From Collimonas sp. PA-H2 (GTDB lineage: Bacteria; Pseudomonadota; Gammaproteobacteria; Burkholderiales; Burkholderiaceae_D): a stretch of 64,000 nt of DNA. The stretch lies in NCBI RefSeq assembly GCF_002564105.1, contig NZ_PDBX01000001.1, positions 1,178,001-1,242,000 of the forward strand. Reading direction: 5' to 3'. The notes beneath the pieces were generated by a model. The model saw nothing but the letters and a program-made list of their open reading frames with translations. It was not told the DNA's origin and ran no database searches. The position numbers and the translations under genes were made by a program. Positions 8,074 through 17,684 of the stretch are shown here, one piece after another (position 1 is the first letter of the stretch; each line of letters starts with the position of its first letter).

Positions 8074-9162
8074 TTAATCGTTCTTGACGACGATGGTCGG
8101 GAACTTGCTGCTCATGTCCTTGGCTTTTTCCGCTACCTTGATCGCCACCTTGCGCGCGATTTCCTTGTAGATGTGAGCCACCGGACCATCCGGTTCCGCC
8201 ACCACGGTCGGCGTGCCGGAATCGGTCTGCTGGCGGATAGACATGGTCAACGGCAAGGCGCCGAGGAAATCGACGCCGTATTCGCCGCACATGCGGGCGC
8301 CGCCGCCTTCGCCGAAAATCGCTTCGGCATGGCCGCAATTGGAGCAGATGTGGGTGCTCATGTTTTCCACGATGCCGAGGATAGGAATCCCGACTTTCTC
8401 AAACATCTTCAAGCCCTTGCGCGCATCCAGCAAGGCGATGTCTTGCGGCGTGGTGACGATCACGGCGCCGGTGACCGGCACTTTTTGCGAAAGAGTCAGC
8501 TGGATGTCGCCGGTGCCGGGCGGCATGTCGACGATCAGGTAATCGAGGTCGCGCCAATTGGTCTGGTCCAGCAACTGCTGCAAAGCCTGGGTCACAATCG
8601 GACCGCGCCACACCATCGGCTCGTCCGGATCGACCATGAAACCGATGCTCGATACCTGCAGGCCGTGGTTTTCCAGCGGCTCCATGGTCTTGCCGTCCTT
8701 GGTTTCCGGACGGCCGCTGATACCCATCATCATCGGCTGCGAAGGGCCGTAGATATCCGCATCCAGGATGCCGACTTGGGCCCCTTCCGCCGCCAGCGCC
8801 AGCGCCAGGTTGACCGCCGTGGTCGACTTGCCGACGCCGCCCTTGCCGGACGCTACCGCGATGATGTTCTTGATGTTGGACATCAGCTTGATGCCGCGCT
8901 GCACCGCATGCGATTGTATTTTTGAATAGACATTCGGACGCACCTGGCCGATGCCCGCCAGCGCAGCTACCGCATCAATGGCGGCAGCGCCGATCAGCGC
9001 AAACTGGCTCCTGGCCGGGTAGTCCAGCTCAACGTCGAACGAGACGTTGGCGCCGTCCAGCTGGATATTCCTGGCCGACTTGCTGCTGATCAGATCCTTG
9101 CCTGTGTTCGGGTCGATGACGCTGGATAACGCTGCCTTGACCGCTTCAATCGTGACGCTCAT
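8074..9162 (-). CDS. apbC: Mrp/ApbC/NBP35-family iron-sulfur cluster carrier ATPase
   Basis: This 362-residue cytosolic P-loop protein carries or assembles Fe-S clusters for apo-proteins. An N-terminal MIP18/DUF59-like domain (about 1-85) precedes the ATPase domain with the deviant Walker A SGKGGVGKST (105-114) and the cluster-binding pair Cys273-x2-Cys276 (ICSNCGH). It is divergent from metG, an arrangement I recall in many proteobacteria. Confidence 0.93.
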   Translation of the reverse strand: MSVTIEAVKAALSSVIDPNTGKDLISSKSARNIQLDGANVSFDVELDYPARSQFALIGAAAIDAVAALAGIGQVRPNVYSKIQSHAVQRGIKLMSNIKNIIAVASGKGGVGKSTTAVNLALALAAEGAQVGILDADIYGPSQPMMMGISGRPETKDGKTMEPLENHGLQVSSIGFMVDPDEPMVWRGPIVTQALQQLLDQTNWRDLDYLIVDMPPGTGDIQLTLSQKVPVTGAVIVTTPQDIALLDARKGLKMFEKVGIPILGIVENMSTHICSNCGHAEAIFGEGGGARMCGEYGVDFLGALPLTMSIRQQTDSGTPTVVAEPDGPVAHIYKEIARKVAIKVAEKAKDMSSKFPTIVVKND

Positions 9163-9367
9163 TACTTTTCCTCTGCACGTTCTTGATAAGATGCGGCAAG
9201 TCTAAACCAAATCGCCGCTTTCACGCTCAAGGCGGATAGAAGTGGGCTTTCCGCTTGCCTCTAAATATGGTTAATCGAGCACGACTAAAGCGAAAACCGC
9301 CCCGGCACTGCTAAAATCAACCCTTTATTCCAACCAGCAGCGCTTGACGTTGCAAATTCATTGCCAA

Positions 9368-11464
9368 ATGAGCATTACTTTGACTTCAACTCCACGCCAG
9401 TTATTCGTTACCACCGCCCTGCCTTACGCCAATGCAGCGTTTCATATCGGCCACATCATGGAATACATCCAGGCCGACATCTGGGTGCGGTTCCAGCGAA
9501 TGCAGGGCCACGAAGTCAATTTCGTCGGTGCTGACGACGCCCACGGCGCGCCGATCATGATCGCCGCCGAGAAAGCCGGCATCACGCCGCAGGAATTCGT
9601 GGCGCAGATCGCGGCCGGCCGCAAGCAGTACCTGGACGGCTTCCATATCGCCTTCGACAACTGGCACTCGACCGACGGTCCGGAAAACCACGAACTGTCG
9701 CGCGACATCTATCGCAAGCTAAAAGCGGCGGGCTTCATCTCGACCAAGACCATCGAGCAATTCTTCGATCCGGTCAAGAACATGTTCCTGCCGGACCGCT
9801 ACATCAAGGGCGAATGCCCGAAATGCGGCGCCAAGGACCAGTATGGCGATTCCTGCGAAGTGTGCAGCTCAGTATACGCGCCTACCGACCTGAAGAATCC
9901 GTACTCGACGCTGACCGGCGCGACGCCGGTGATGAAATCCTCGGAACACTTTTTCTTCCGCCTGTCGGATCCGCAATGCGTGGAATTCCTGCGCGGCTGG
10001 GCGCTCGGCAATGTCGACGGCAAGCCAAGGCTGCAATCGGAAGTCGCCAACAAGGCCAAGGAATGGCTGGAAAGCGACGGCGGCATGGGCGACTGGGACA
10101 TCAGCCGCGACGCGCCCTACTTCGGCATCGAGATCCCGGATGAACCGGGCAAGTATTTCTACGTCTGGCTGGATGCACCGGTCGGCTACCTGGCTTCGCT
10201 GAAAAACTATTTCGGCAAGACCGGACGCGACTACGACGCCTTCATGGCCGATCCGAAGACCGAGCAGTACCACTTCATCGGCAAGGACATCACCTATTTC
10301 CATACGCTGTTCTGGCCGGCCATGCTGCATTTCTCTGGCCTGAAGGTACCGAACAATGTCTTCGTGCACGGCTTCCTGACGGTCTCCGGCGAAAAAATGT
10401 CGAAGTCGCGCGGCACCGGCATCTCGCCGCTGCGCTACCTCGACCTCGGCATGAATCCGGAATGGATGCGCTACTACATCGCCGCCAAGCTGAGCGCCAA
10501 GGTGGAAGACCTGGACTTCAACCCGGACGACTTCGTCGCGCGCGTCAACTCCGACCTGATCGGCAAGTACATCAACATCGCCAGCCGCGCCGCCGGTTTC
10601 ATCGCCAAGAAGTTCGACGGCAAGCTCAGCACCGCCTGGGCCACCGACAGCGATCCGTTCCTGGCCAGACTGCGCGCGGTCGCGACCGATATCCAGGCGC
10701 TCTACGACAGCCGCGAATACGGCAAGGCCCTGCGCGCGGTGATGGAGCAAGCCGACCTGATCAACGCTTACGTCGACGCCAACAAGCCATGGGAACTGGC
10801 CAAGGACCCGAGCAAGGAAGCGCTGCTGCACGAAGTCTGCAGCCGCCTGCTGGAAGCCTTCCGCATCCTCACCCTGTACCTGAAGCCGGTGTTGCCGGCG
10901 CTGGCGGCGCAAGTCGAAGCCTTCCTGCAGATCCAGCCGCTGGTGTGGAGCGATGTCGCCAAGCCGCTGGCTGACGGCCACGCCATCAACGCCTACGCGC
11001 ATCTGATGACGCGGGTCGAGCCGAAGATGCTGGACGCTCTGTTCGATGCGCCGGCGCCGGCCGCCGCTGCAGACGCGCCAGCAGCAGTGGCGGAAGCCGC
11101 CAGCAGCATCGAGCCGCTTGCCGCCGAGATCAAAATCGACGATTTCGTCAAGGTCGACCTACGCATCGCCAAGATCGTCAACTGCGAACACGTAGACGGT
11201 TCCGACAAGTTGCTGCGGCTGACGCTGGATGTCGGCGAAGGCCGCTTGCGCAATGTGTTTTCCGGTATCAAATCCTCTTACCAGCCGGAAGAACTGGTCG
11301 GCAAGCTGACCGTGATGGTGGCCAACCTGGCGCCGCGCAAGATGAAGTTCGGCATCTCCGAAGGCATGGTGCTGGCGGCCTCGGCCACGGATGGCAAGGC
11401 CAACCCTGGCATCTACGTGCTCGCCCCGTGGCCTGGCGCCGAGCCGGGCATGCGGGTCAGCTAA
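9368..11464 (+). CDS. metG: Methionyl-tRNA synthetase
   Basis: A 699-residue class I synthetase. HIGH motif at 26-29, a zinc knuckle [17 protein letters not shown] (about 150-166), KMSKS at about 343-347, an anticodon-binding helical domain, then an Ala-rich linker (about 560-590) leading to a C-terminal EMAP/Trbp111-like tRNA-binding domain ([14 protein letters not shown]...). This is the long dimeric form as in E. coli. ATG at 9368 (MSITLT) is preferred over 9344, which would add 8 residues not seen in the family. Confidence 0.96.
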   Translation: MSITLTSTPRQLFVTTALPYANAAFHIGHIMEYIQADIWVRFQRMQGHEVNFVGADDAHGAPIMIAAEKAGITPQEFVAQIAAGRKQYLDGFHIAFDNWHSTDGPENHELSRDIYRKLKAAGFISTKTIEQFFDPVKNMFLPDRYIKGECPKCGAKDQYGDSCEVCSSVYAPTDLKNPYSTLTGATPVMKSSEHFFFRLSDPQCVEFLRGWALGNVDGKPRLQSEVANKAKEWLESDGGMGDWDISRDAPYFGIEIPDEPGKYFYVWLDAPVGYLASLKNYFGKTGRDYDAFMADPKTEQYHFIGKDITYFHTLFWPAMLHFSGLKVPNNVFVHGFLTVSGEKMSKSRGTGISPLRYLDLGMNPEWMRYYIAAKLSAKVEDLDFNPDDFVARVNSDLIGKYINIASRAAGFIAKKFDGKLSTAWATDSDPFLARLRAVATDIQALYDSREYGKALRAVMEQADLINAYVDANKPWELAKDPSKEALLHEVCSRLLEAFRILTLYLKPVLPALAAQVEAFLQIQPLVWSDVAKPLADGHAINAYAHLMTRVEPKMLDALFDAPAPAAAADAPAAVAEAASSIEPLAAEIKIDDFVKVDLRIAKIVNCEHVDGSDKLLRLTLDVGEGRLRNVFSGIKSSYQPEELVGKLTVMVANLAPRKMKFGISEGMVLAASATDGKANPGIYVLAPWPGAEPGMRVS

Positions 11465-11472
11465 GAGCGGCG

Positions 11473-11952
11473 ATGAGCCTGCAGGTGCGTGAAGCCAGCG
11501 CCGACGATGCCGCACTGATCGCCGAGCTGACCCGCGCTTGCTGGACGGAGCGGGTCGCCGCCAGTTCCAGCGGCCATCGCGAACAAACCGAGCGGGTCCG
11601 GCAAGACCTGCAGCGTGGCGGCGGCTTCATTCTGCTGCTGGATGGCCAGCCAGCCGGTTCGGTGCGCTGGCTGCCGTCGGATACCGAAACCGAGGTATGG
11701 GAAATCCTGCGCATGGGCGTGTTGCCGGCCTATCGCGGCCAAGGCCTGTCCCAGCATTTGATGGAAGCGATCATTCATCGCGCCCAAGGCGCCGATGTGC
11801 ATGAGCTGCGGCTGGCGGTGGGCGCCGACCAGGCGCGCGTGGTCGACTTGTATGCCGTGTTTGAATTCGAACTGGCGCCGGAGCTGGAATACACCCGCGC
11901 CAATCCGCTGCAAGAGCCGCCGACGGTGATGCGGCGCTGGCTCAGGCGCTAG
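11473..11952 (+). CDS. GNAT-family N-acetyltransferase
   Basis: A 159-residue single-domain acetyltransferase. The acetyl-CoA motif A is visible as GVLPAYRGQGLSQHLMEAI. The start at 11473 (MSLQVREAS) lies 8 bases after the metG stop, so it is probably translated from the same transcript. An earlier in-frame ATG at 11428 lies inside metG. Substrate unknown. It converges with the BamE-like lipoprotein gene. Confidence 0.83.
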   Translation: MSLQVREASADDAALIAELTRACWTERVAASSSGHREQTERVRQDLQRGGGFILLLDGQPAGSVRWLPSDTETEVWEILRMGVLPAYRGQGLSQHLMEAIIHRAQGADVHELRLAVGADQARVVDLYAVFEFELAPELEYTRANPLQEPPTVMRRWLRR

Positions 11953-11971
11953 GCCCTCGCCAGCTACGCAA

Positions 11972-12478
11972 TCAATGGCCGTAGACTTGCGACACTGAAG
12001 TGCCCGTCACCAGGCCGCTGGTGATATCCATGTGGACATTGAAGAAAGCCTGGCTGGCGTCGCTCTGGATGTAGCGCCAGTCCCAGACTTCTTCGTTCTT
12101 GCGGGTAAACTGCACCACGGTGCGCGGCTTGCCCAGCATCTGCCTGACTTCTTCCTTGCGCATGCCGGCCTTGATCCTGGCGAAATTCTCTTCGGTCAGC
12201 ACCTGCTTGTAGTCGGCCAGCTTGCCATCCTGGCCGATATAGAACATCCAGGTGCGAGTGCCGGCCGGGCCTTTCGGATACTCCAGCGTACGCTCGCCGT
12301 TTTCCTTTTCCCAGACCGTATCCGGCTGGCCCATGGCGTTGCGTACGTCGGCTTCCGACGATACGCCGCGGTTGAGTTTTTCCAAGCCCGCCTCCTGTAC
12401 GAAGTTGCCATTCTGATCGCAAGCCGCGACCAGCAATGGCGTCAGCAATAACAAAACCTTGCGTGCCCATGATTTCAT
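11972..12478 (-). CDS. Outer-membrane lipoprotein with two BamE/SmpA-like units
   Basis: A 168-residue lipoprotein with a type II signal peptide: KSWARK n-region, hydrophobic core and lipobox LVAAC (Cys20). Two similar units can be aligned by eye: LNRGVSSEADVRNAMGQPD (about 35-53) and IKAGMRKEEVRQMLGKPR (about 101-118), both following the BamE/OmlA pattern G-x5-V-x3-G-x-P. A duplicated BamE domain fits a role in outer-membrane assembly or a related periplasmic scaffold. Whether it is the true BamE of the Bam complex cannot be decided here. Confidence 0.8.
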   Translation of the reverse strand: MKSWARKVLLLLTPLLVAACDQNGNFVQEAGLEKLNRGVSSEADVRNAMGQPDTVWEKENGERTLEYPKGPAGTRTWMFYIGQDGKLADYKQVLTEENFARIKAGMRKEEVRQMLGKPRTVVQFTRKNEEVWDWRYIQSDASQAFFNVHMDITSGLVTGTSVSQVYGH

Positions 12479-12642
12479 GCCGCCTCCTGCTTACTGTGAT
12501 TATCCAAGTATACCGTCCTTTTTCCACTACACAGTTACCAAAAAAACATGCAACTATCCTTGCCGCTGCCGACGACAAACCGTTGGGCGACTCCGAAATA
12601 GCATAAAATAGCGGCTAATCCCAGCCCATTATCAAAGCACCC

Positions 12643-12852
12643 ATGAAATTTTCCAAACAAATTTACGGTTACCAATCCGACATCACCAAGTTCGTTGCAG
12701 AACTCAAGGAAAAGAATCCAAAGCTGGAAGAACAGCAGCTGGCCGGCCGCGCCCTGCTGTGGGACAAGACCCCGATCGACCTGGACAGCCAGAACCGGAC
12801 TGAGGAATCCCGCGTCGACCAGCAACCCTACGTGTATCAAAACAATCACTAA
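12643..12852 (+). CDS. DUF3460-family small protein
   Basis: A 69-residue soluble protein that I recognise as DUF3460, a short family I know only from Burkholderiales and relatives. Visible marks are the N-terminal FSKQIYGYQSDITKF, the central KNPKLEEQQLAGRALLWDK and a polar C-terminus ending in a QPYVYQNNH-like tail. It precedes scpA by 21 bases, a linkage I recall from other betaproteobacteria. Function unknown. Confidence 0.88.
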   Translation: MKFSKQIYGYQSDITKFVAELKEKNPKLEEQQLAGRALLWDKTPIDLDSQNRTEESRVDQQPYVYQNNH

Positions 12853-12873
12853 TCCAGTCCTGGTAACGATCAG

Positions 12874-13737
12874 ATGAGCCAGAATTCGTCGGATGCCGCC
12901 GAACTGACCTTGGAAGGCCAACCCGATTCGACCCCGAACGTGATCGACGGCGTCGCTTACGCGCGCCTGTACGGCGAGCCGCTGTTCCGCATGCCGACCG
13001 ACCTGTACATTCCGCCGGATGCACTGGAAGTCTTCCTGGAAGCATTCGAAGGTCCGCTCGATCTGTTGCTGTACCTGATCCGCAAGCAGAATTTCAACAT
13101 CCTCGACATCCCGATGGCGCAGGTGACCCTGCAATACCTGGAATACGTCGACCAGATCCGCATCACCAACCTGGAGCTGGCGGCAGAGTATCTGCTGATG
13201 GCGGCCATGCTGATCGAGATCAAGTCGCGCATGCTGCTGCCGGTGCGCAAGACCGACAGCGAAGAAGCCGAGGACCCGCGCGCCGAGCTGGTGCGGCGCC
13301 TGCTGGAATACGAGCAGATGAAGCTGGCGGCGCGCGAGATCGACGCCCTGCCGCTGCTCGGGCGCGACTATGTGCGCACCCAGATCTACATCGAGCAGAA
13401 CACGGTCACGCGCTGGCCGGACGTCAACATGGACGATTTGCAGGCAGCCTGGGCCGACGTCATCAAGCGCGCCAAACTCACCGCCCACCACACCATCAGC
13501 CGCGAAGAACTGTCGGTGCGCGAGCACATGACCGGGATCTTGCGGCGCTTGCAATCGGCGCGCTTCGTCGAATTTGCCGAACTGTTCGATCCTGCGCGCG
13601 GCGTGCCGGTGCTGGTGGTGAACTTCATCGCCCTGCTGGAGCTGGCCAAGGAAACCCTGATCGAGATTACCCAGGCCGAACCTTTTGCGCCTATTTACGT
13701 GCGGCTAGCCTATTCGCCAAGCTACGCTCCGGCATAA
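12874..13737 (+). CDS. scpA: Segregation and condensation protein A (kleisin of the SMC-ScpAB complex)
   Basis: A 287-residue kleisin that bridges SMC heads in bacterial condensin. The family hallmarks FEGPLDLLLYLIRKQNFNI and the following ILDIPMAQVTLQYLEY are present, then LAAEYLLMAAMLIEIKSRMLLP, with a winged-helix C-terminus. An N-terminal extension of about 45 residues precedes the conserved core. Partner scpB is not in the window. It sits between DUF3460 and panC, the next gene starting 88 bases downstream. Confidence 0.95.
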   Translation: MSQNSSDAAELTLEGQPDSTPNVIDGVAYARLYGEPLFRMPTDLYIPPDALEVFLEAFEGPLDLLLYLIRKQNFNILDIPMAQVTLQYLEYVDQIRITNLELAAEYLLMAAMLIEIKSRMLLPVRKTDSEEAEDPRAELVRRLLEYEQMKLAAREIDALPLLGRDYVRTQIYIEQNTVTRWPDVNMDDLQAAWADVIKRAKLTAHHTISREELSVREHMTGILRRLQSARFVEFAELFDPARGVPVLVVNFIALLELAKETLIEITQAEPFAPIYVRLAYSPSYAPA

Positions 13738-13768
13738 TTCTTTTTTTAGCCAGTTGAGGCCAGGCTGA

Positions 13769-14665
<897 letters not shown>

Positions 14666-14666
14666 G

Positions 14667-15575
14667 CTGCGCCATTCCTGCCATCGCAGTACGCAAAAGC
14701 TGGCAGCCGCGGCCGCATTCTGCATGGCGAGCCTGGCGGCTCCGCCTGCCGTGTTCGCCGCTCCCATCGCGGTGCAAGACGACGCCCGCCACACGGTCAC
14801 CCTGCCGCAGCCGGCCCAGCGCATCGTCAGCCTGGCGCCGCACGCCACCGAACTGCTGTTCGCCGCCGGCGCCGGCGGCTATGTAGTCGGCGTCAGCGAC
14901 TACAGCGACTATCCGCTAGCCGCCAAACAACTCCCCTCGATCGGCAGCAGCAGCGCGCTGGACATCGAGCGCATCGCCGCCCTCAAGCCGGACCTGGTAA
15001 TAGCCTGGAGCAGCGGCAATTCCGCCAGCCAGCTCGCCAGGCTGCGCGCGCTCGGGATTCCCGTGTTTGAAAGCGAACCGCGCCAGCTGGAAGTAATCGC
15101 CTCGTCGCTGCAGCGCCTGGGGCAACTGGCTGGCGTCCCGGATAGCGGCGCGGCGGCGGCCAAGGCCTTCAGCGCCAGGCTGGCGCAGCTGACCGCAACT
15201 TATCAGCAACGGCCGCCGGTGCGGGTGTTTTACCAGATCTGGCAAAAGCCGCTGATGACCCTCAACGGTAGCCACATGGTGTCCAGCGTGATCCGCCTGT
15301 GCGGCGGCGAAAACGTGTTCGGCCAGCTGCCACAGCTGGCGCCCACGGTCAGCACCGAAGCCGTGCTGACGGCCAATCCGGAAGTGATCTTCGCTGCCGA
15401 TGGCGGCAATGCCCCGGATACCGGCTGGCGCCGTTTTCCCAAACTGGCGGCGGTAGCCGGCGACAATCTGTTTGCGCTGACACCGGACTGGATGAGCCGG
15501 CCCGGCCCGCGCATACTGGACGGCGCCGCCGAACTATGCCAGAAGCTGGACCTGGCGCGCAGCCACCGGCACTAG
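14667..15575 (+). CDS. btuF: Periplasmic cobalamin-binding protein (BtuF-like), probable CTG start
   Basis: This periplasmic helical-backbone binding protein (302 residues from the proposed start) should deliver vitamin B12 to BtuCD. The core reads RIVSLAPHATELLFAAGAG, then DIERIAALKPDLVIAW, then the C-terminal lobe. The first ATG (14724) would begin inside the hydrophobic part of the signal peptide and give it no basic n-region. In frame upstream there is no ATG, GTG or TTG back to the stop at 14643. A CTG at 14667 lies 6 bases after GGAGA (14656-14660) and yields LRHSCHRSTQK plus the hydrophobic core, a convincing Sec signal peptide. So a CTG start is proposed; an ATG start with a weak signal is the alternative. 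Confidence 0.82.
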   Translation: MRHSCHRSTQKLAAAAAFCMASLAAPPAVFAAPIAVQDDARHTVTLPQPAQRIVSLAPHATELLFAAGAGGYVVGVSDYSDYPLAAKQLPSIGSSSALDIERIAALKPDLVIAWSSGNSASQLARLRALGIPVFESEPRQLEVIASSLQRLGQLAGVPDSGAAAAKAFSARLAQLTATYQQRPPVRVFYQIWQKPLMTLNGSHMVSSVIRLCGGENVFGQLPQLAPTVSTEAVLTANPEVIFAADGGNAPDTGWRRFPKLAAVAGDNLFALTPDWMSRPGPRILDGAAELCQKLDLARSHRH

Positions 15576-15612
15576 CTCTCAACCAGCTGGCCCATCGTCG
15601 TGGAGGCTCCTG

Positions 15613-15735
15613 ATGACAGACATCCTGGAACTGGAAAGCCCGCGTGCCTTACCGGATCACGCAAACGCAATGGCGCCAACCGCAAGCCGCGAACATCTCA
15701 AGCTGATGCGGAAACAGTATCGGCCAGCGGCATGA
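15613..15735 (+). CDS. Possible 40-residue small ORF after btuF
   Basis: An ATG with GGAGG 6 bases upstream opens a 40-codon frame (MTDILELESPRALPDHANAM... ending RKQYRPAA), whose last bases overlap the end of btuD on the other strand. I recognise no family. The good ribosome binding site and position behind btuF are the only support; it may be chance or a remnant. Confidence 0.22.
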   Translation: MTDILELESPRALPDHANAMAPTASREHLKLMRKQYRPAA

Positions 15736-16507
15736 ACATGCGCCGCGCACCGTTATCCAGTACTTCGAACGCACAGCCGAACGCCGCTTGCAACAGCTCA
15801 GGCTGCAGCACCTTGTCGATGCTGCCCTGCCAGGTCTGGCCATCTCCCAGCAGCAGCACATGGCTGGCGTAGCGCGCCACCAGGTTGATGTCGTGGCAGG
15901 CGGCGATCACCGCTTTTTTGCGCGGCAACGCATTGACTATCTTGTGCAGCAATTCCATCACCACGATTTGCGCCGCAGCGTCCTGGTGCGCGGTCGGCTC
16001 ATCCAGCATCAGCAGCAAAGGATCCTGCGTCAGCAGCGTCGCCAGCGCCACTCGTTGCCGCTCACCGCCGGACAAGCGCATCACGTCATGCTCGCTGAAG
16101 GCGTCCATCCTGACGCGCTGCAAGGCTTGCATGGCCTGGGCGCGGTCTTCCTCGCGATCCCAGCCGAAGCCGAACTGATAGGGATGGCGGCCGGCGATCA
16201 CCGCCGCCAGCACACTGCTGGAAAAGGCATCGGCCTGCTGCTGCGCCAGCAAGCCGCGCAGACGCGCAAGCTGCTGCGGCTTGATGCTGCCGATGGGATT
16301 TCCCTGGATCTCCACGCGGCCGCTGGCTGGCCGCACCAGACCCGCCAGTGTATGCAGCAGCGTGGTTTTGCCGATGCCGTTGCGGCCCAGCACGCACCAG
16401 AACTGGCCCGGCATCACTTGCCAGTCCAGCCGCGTGCACAAGATTTTATGATCGACGCTGACACTCAGCTGTTCGGCAGAAAGCAACGATGCGCTGAATT
16501 CGTTCAT
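15698..16507 (-). CDS. btuD: ABC transporter ATP-binding protein for cobalamin (BtuD-like)
   Basis: A 269-residue ATPase of the FecE/BtuD type. Walker A GRNGIGKTT (41-49), signature LSGGERQR (145-152), Walker B LLLMLDEPT (164-172) and a switch His in AACHDINL are all present. It starts 10 bases after the btuC stop on the same strand and energises that permease. Its substrate is inferred from the riboswitch-controlled btuB upstream and btuF convergent to it. Confidence 0.9.
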   Translation of the reverse strand: MNEFSASLLSAEQLSVSVDHKILCTRLDWQVMPGQFWCVLGRNGIGKTTLLHTLAGLVRPASGRVEIQGNPIGSIKPQQLARLRGLLAQQQADAFSSSVLAAVIAGRHPYQFGFGWDREEDRAQAMQALQRVRMDAFSEHDVMRLSGGERQRVALATLLTQDPLLLMLDEPTAHQDAAAQIVVMELLHKIVNALPRKKAVIAACHDINLVARYASHVLLLGDGQTWQGSIDKVLQPELLQAAFGCAFEVLDNGARRMFMPLADTVSASA

Positions 16508-16517
16508 GGTTGCACCC

Positions 16518-17510
16518 TCATGCGCGGCTGCGCGACAGCAGCCACAGGAACACCGGCACGCCGACCAGGGCGGTAATCACGCCCACCGGCAACTGTGTCG
16601 GCGCCACCACGGTACGCGCCGCCAGATCGGCCAGCGCCAGCGCGGCGCCGCCCGCCAGCACGCTGGCCGGCAGCAGGATGCGCTGGTCGTTGCCGACCAG
16701 CAGACGGATCGCGTGCGGCACCACCAGTCCGATAAAACCGATCGTACCGGCCACCGTCACCGCTGCTGCGGTCGCCAGCGACGCCGCCGCCAGGGTCATC
16801 CAGCGCAAGCGCAAAACTGGCACGCCAAGCAGCTGGGCGAAACCTTCGCCGCGCGCCAGCAAATTGAGCTGCTGCGCCTTGAACACACTCCAGAGCAAGA
16901 GCAGCAGCAACAGCAGCGCCGCCGGCAACAGCAGGCGGCCGTCTTCCAGGTCGCCCATCAGCCAGAACAGCATGCCGCGCAGCTGCGCATCGGGCGCCAG
17001 GGTCAGCACCAGCGTCACGATCGCGCCGAAGCCGGCGGCGATCATCACGCCCGTAAGAATCAAGCGATGGCCGCTATGCTGGGCCACGCTGGGCAGGCGC
17101 CGCAAAGCCTGGCGCGCCAGCCCGAACAACAGCGATACCGCCAACCCCGCGCCGAGAGCAGCGCCGATGGCAGCGGCGGTATCACCCATGAAATTGAAAT
17201 GGCTGGCCACCAGCAAGGCCGACAAGGCGCCAGCGGCCGAGCCGCCGGACAAGCCCAGTACATAAGGATCGGCCAGGGGATTGCGCAGCAATACCTGCAT
17301 CAACGCCCCGGCCAGCGCCAGCAGGCCGCCGACGACGAAAGCCGTGAGCGCCCGCGGCAGGCGCAAGGAAAGATAGATCTGGTCTGCAACCAAAGGCCGC
17401 CCGCAGCCGCTGCTGCCGCACAGCACCGCGAGCGACAGCGCCAATCCCGCGACTGCCGTCAGGCAGCACAGGATCAGGATGGCGCGGCGCAGTGTCGTGA
17501 TGCTAGTCAA
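16518..17510 (-). CDS. btuC: FecCD-family permease for cobalamin (BtuC-like)
   Basis: A 330-residue inner-membrane permease with about ten transmembrane segments. The family motif LRLPRALTAFVVGGLLALAG is near the N-terminus and GFIGLVVPHAIRLLVG near the C-terminus; the latter forms the cytoplasmic coupling helix region that contacts BtuD. A large palindromic repeat separates it from btuB, which may affect how much of the btuB transcript reaches it. Confidence 0.92.
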   Translation of the reverse strand: MTSITTLRRAILILCCLTAVAGLALSLAVLCGSSGCGRPLVADQIYLSLRLPRALTAFVVGGLLALAGALMQVLLRNPLADPYVLGLSGGSAAGALSALLVASHFNFMGDTAAAIGAALGAGLAVSLLFGLARQALRRLPSVAQHSGHRLILTGVMIAAGFGAIVTLVLTLAPDAQLRGMLFWLMGDLEDGRLLLPAALLLLLLLLWSVFKAQQLNLLARGEGFAQLLGVPVLRLRWMTLAAASLATAAAVTVAGTIGFIGLVVPHAIRLLVGNDQRILLPASVLAGGAALALADLAARTVVAPTQLPVGVITALVGVPVFLWLLSRSRA

Positions 17511-17547
17511 TGAACGAGTCGCTTCGCAGTGAATGTATTCGCAAATT

Positions 17548-17684
17548 GCAGTAGCTCTTTAGGCCGTAACCTCAGCTACGCTGACTTCGCCTCAAGGTCT
17601 GGCCGAGAAGCGCAACTGTACTTTAGTACAGTGAGCATCGCAGGCCGGAGATTGAGGCGCGCAGTAGGCCTAAAGAGTTACTGC
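17548..17684. repeat. Large palindromic intergenic repeat between btuB and btuC
   Basis: Outer arms 17548-17565 (GCAGTAGCTCTTTAGGCC) and 17667-17684 are reverse complements with one mismatch in 18. Inside are partly complementary CGCCTCAA/TTGAGGCG segments and a central perfect hairpin ACTGTAC-TTTA-GTACAGT. The whole 137 bases could fold into one long stem. The right arm contains the btuB stop codon. It looks like a dispersed palindromic unit and could stabilise or attenuate the btuB-btuCD message. Confidence 0.68.
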
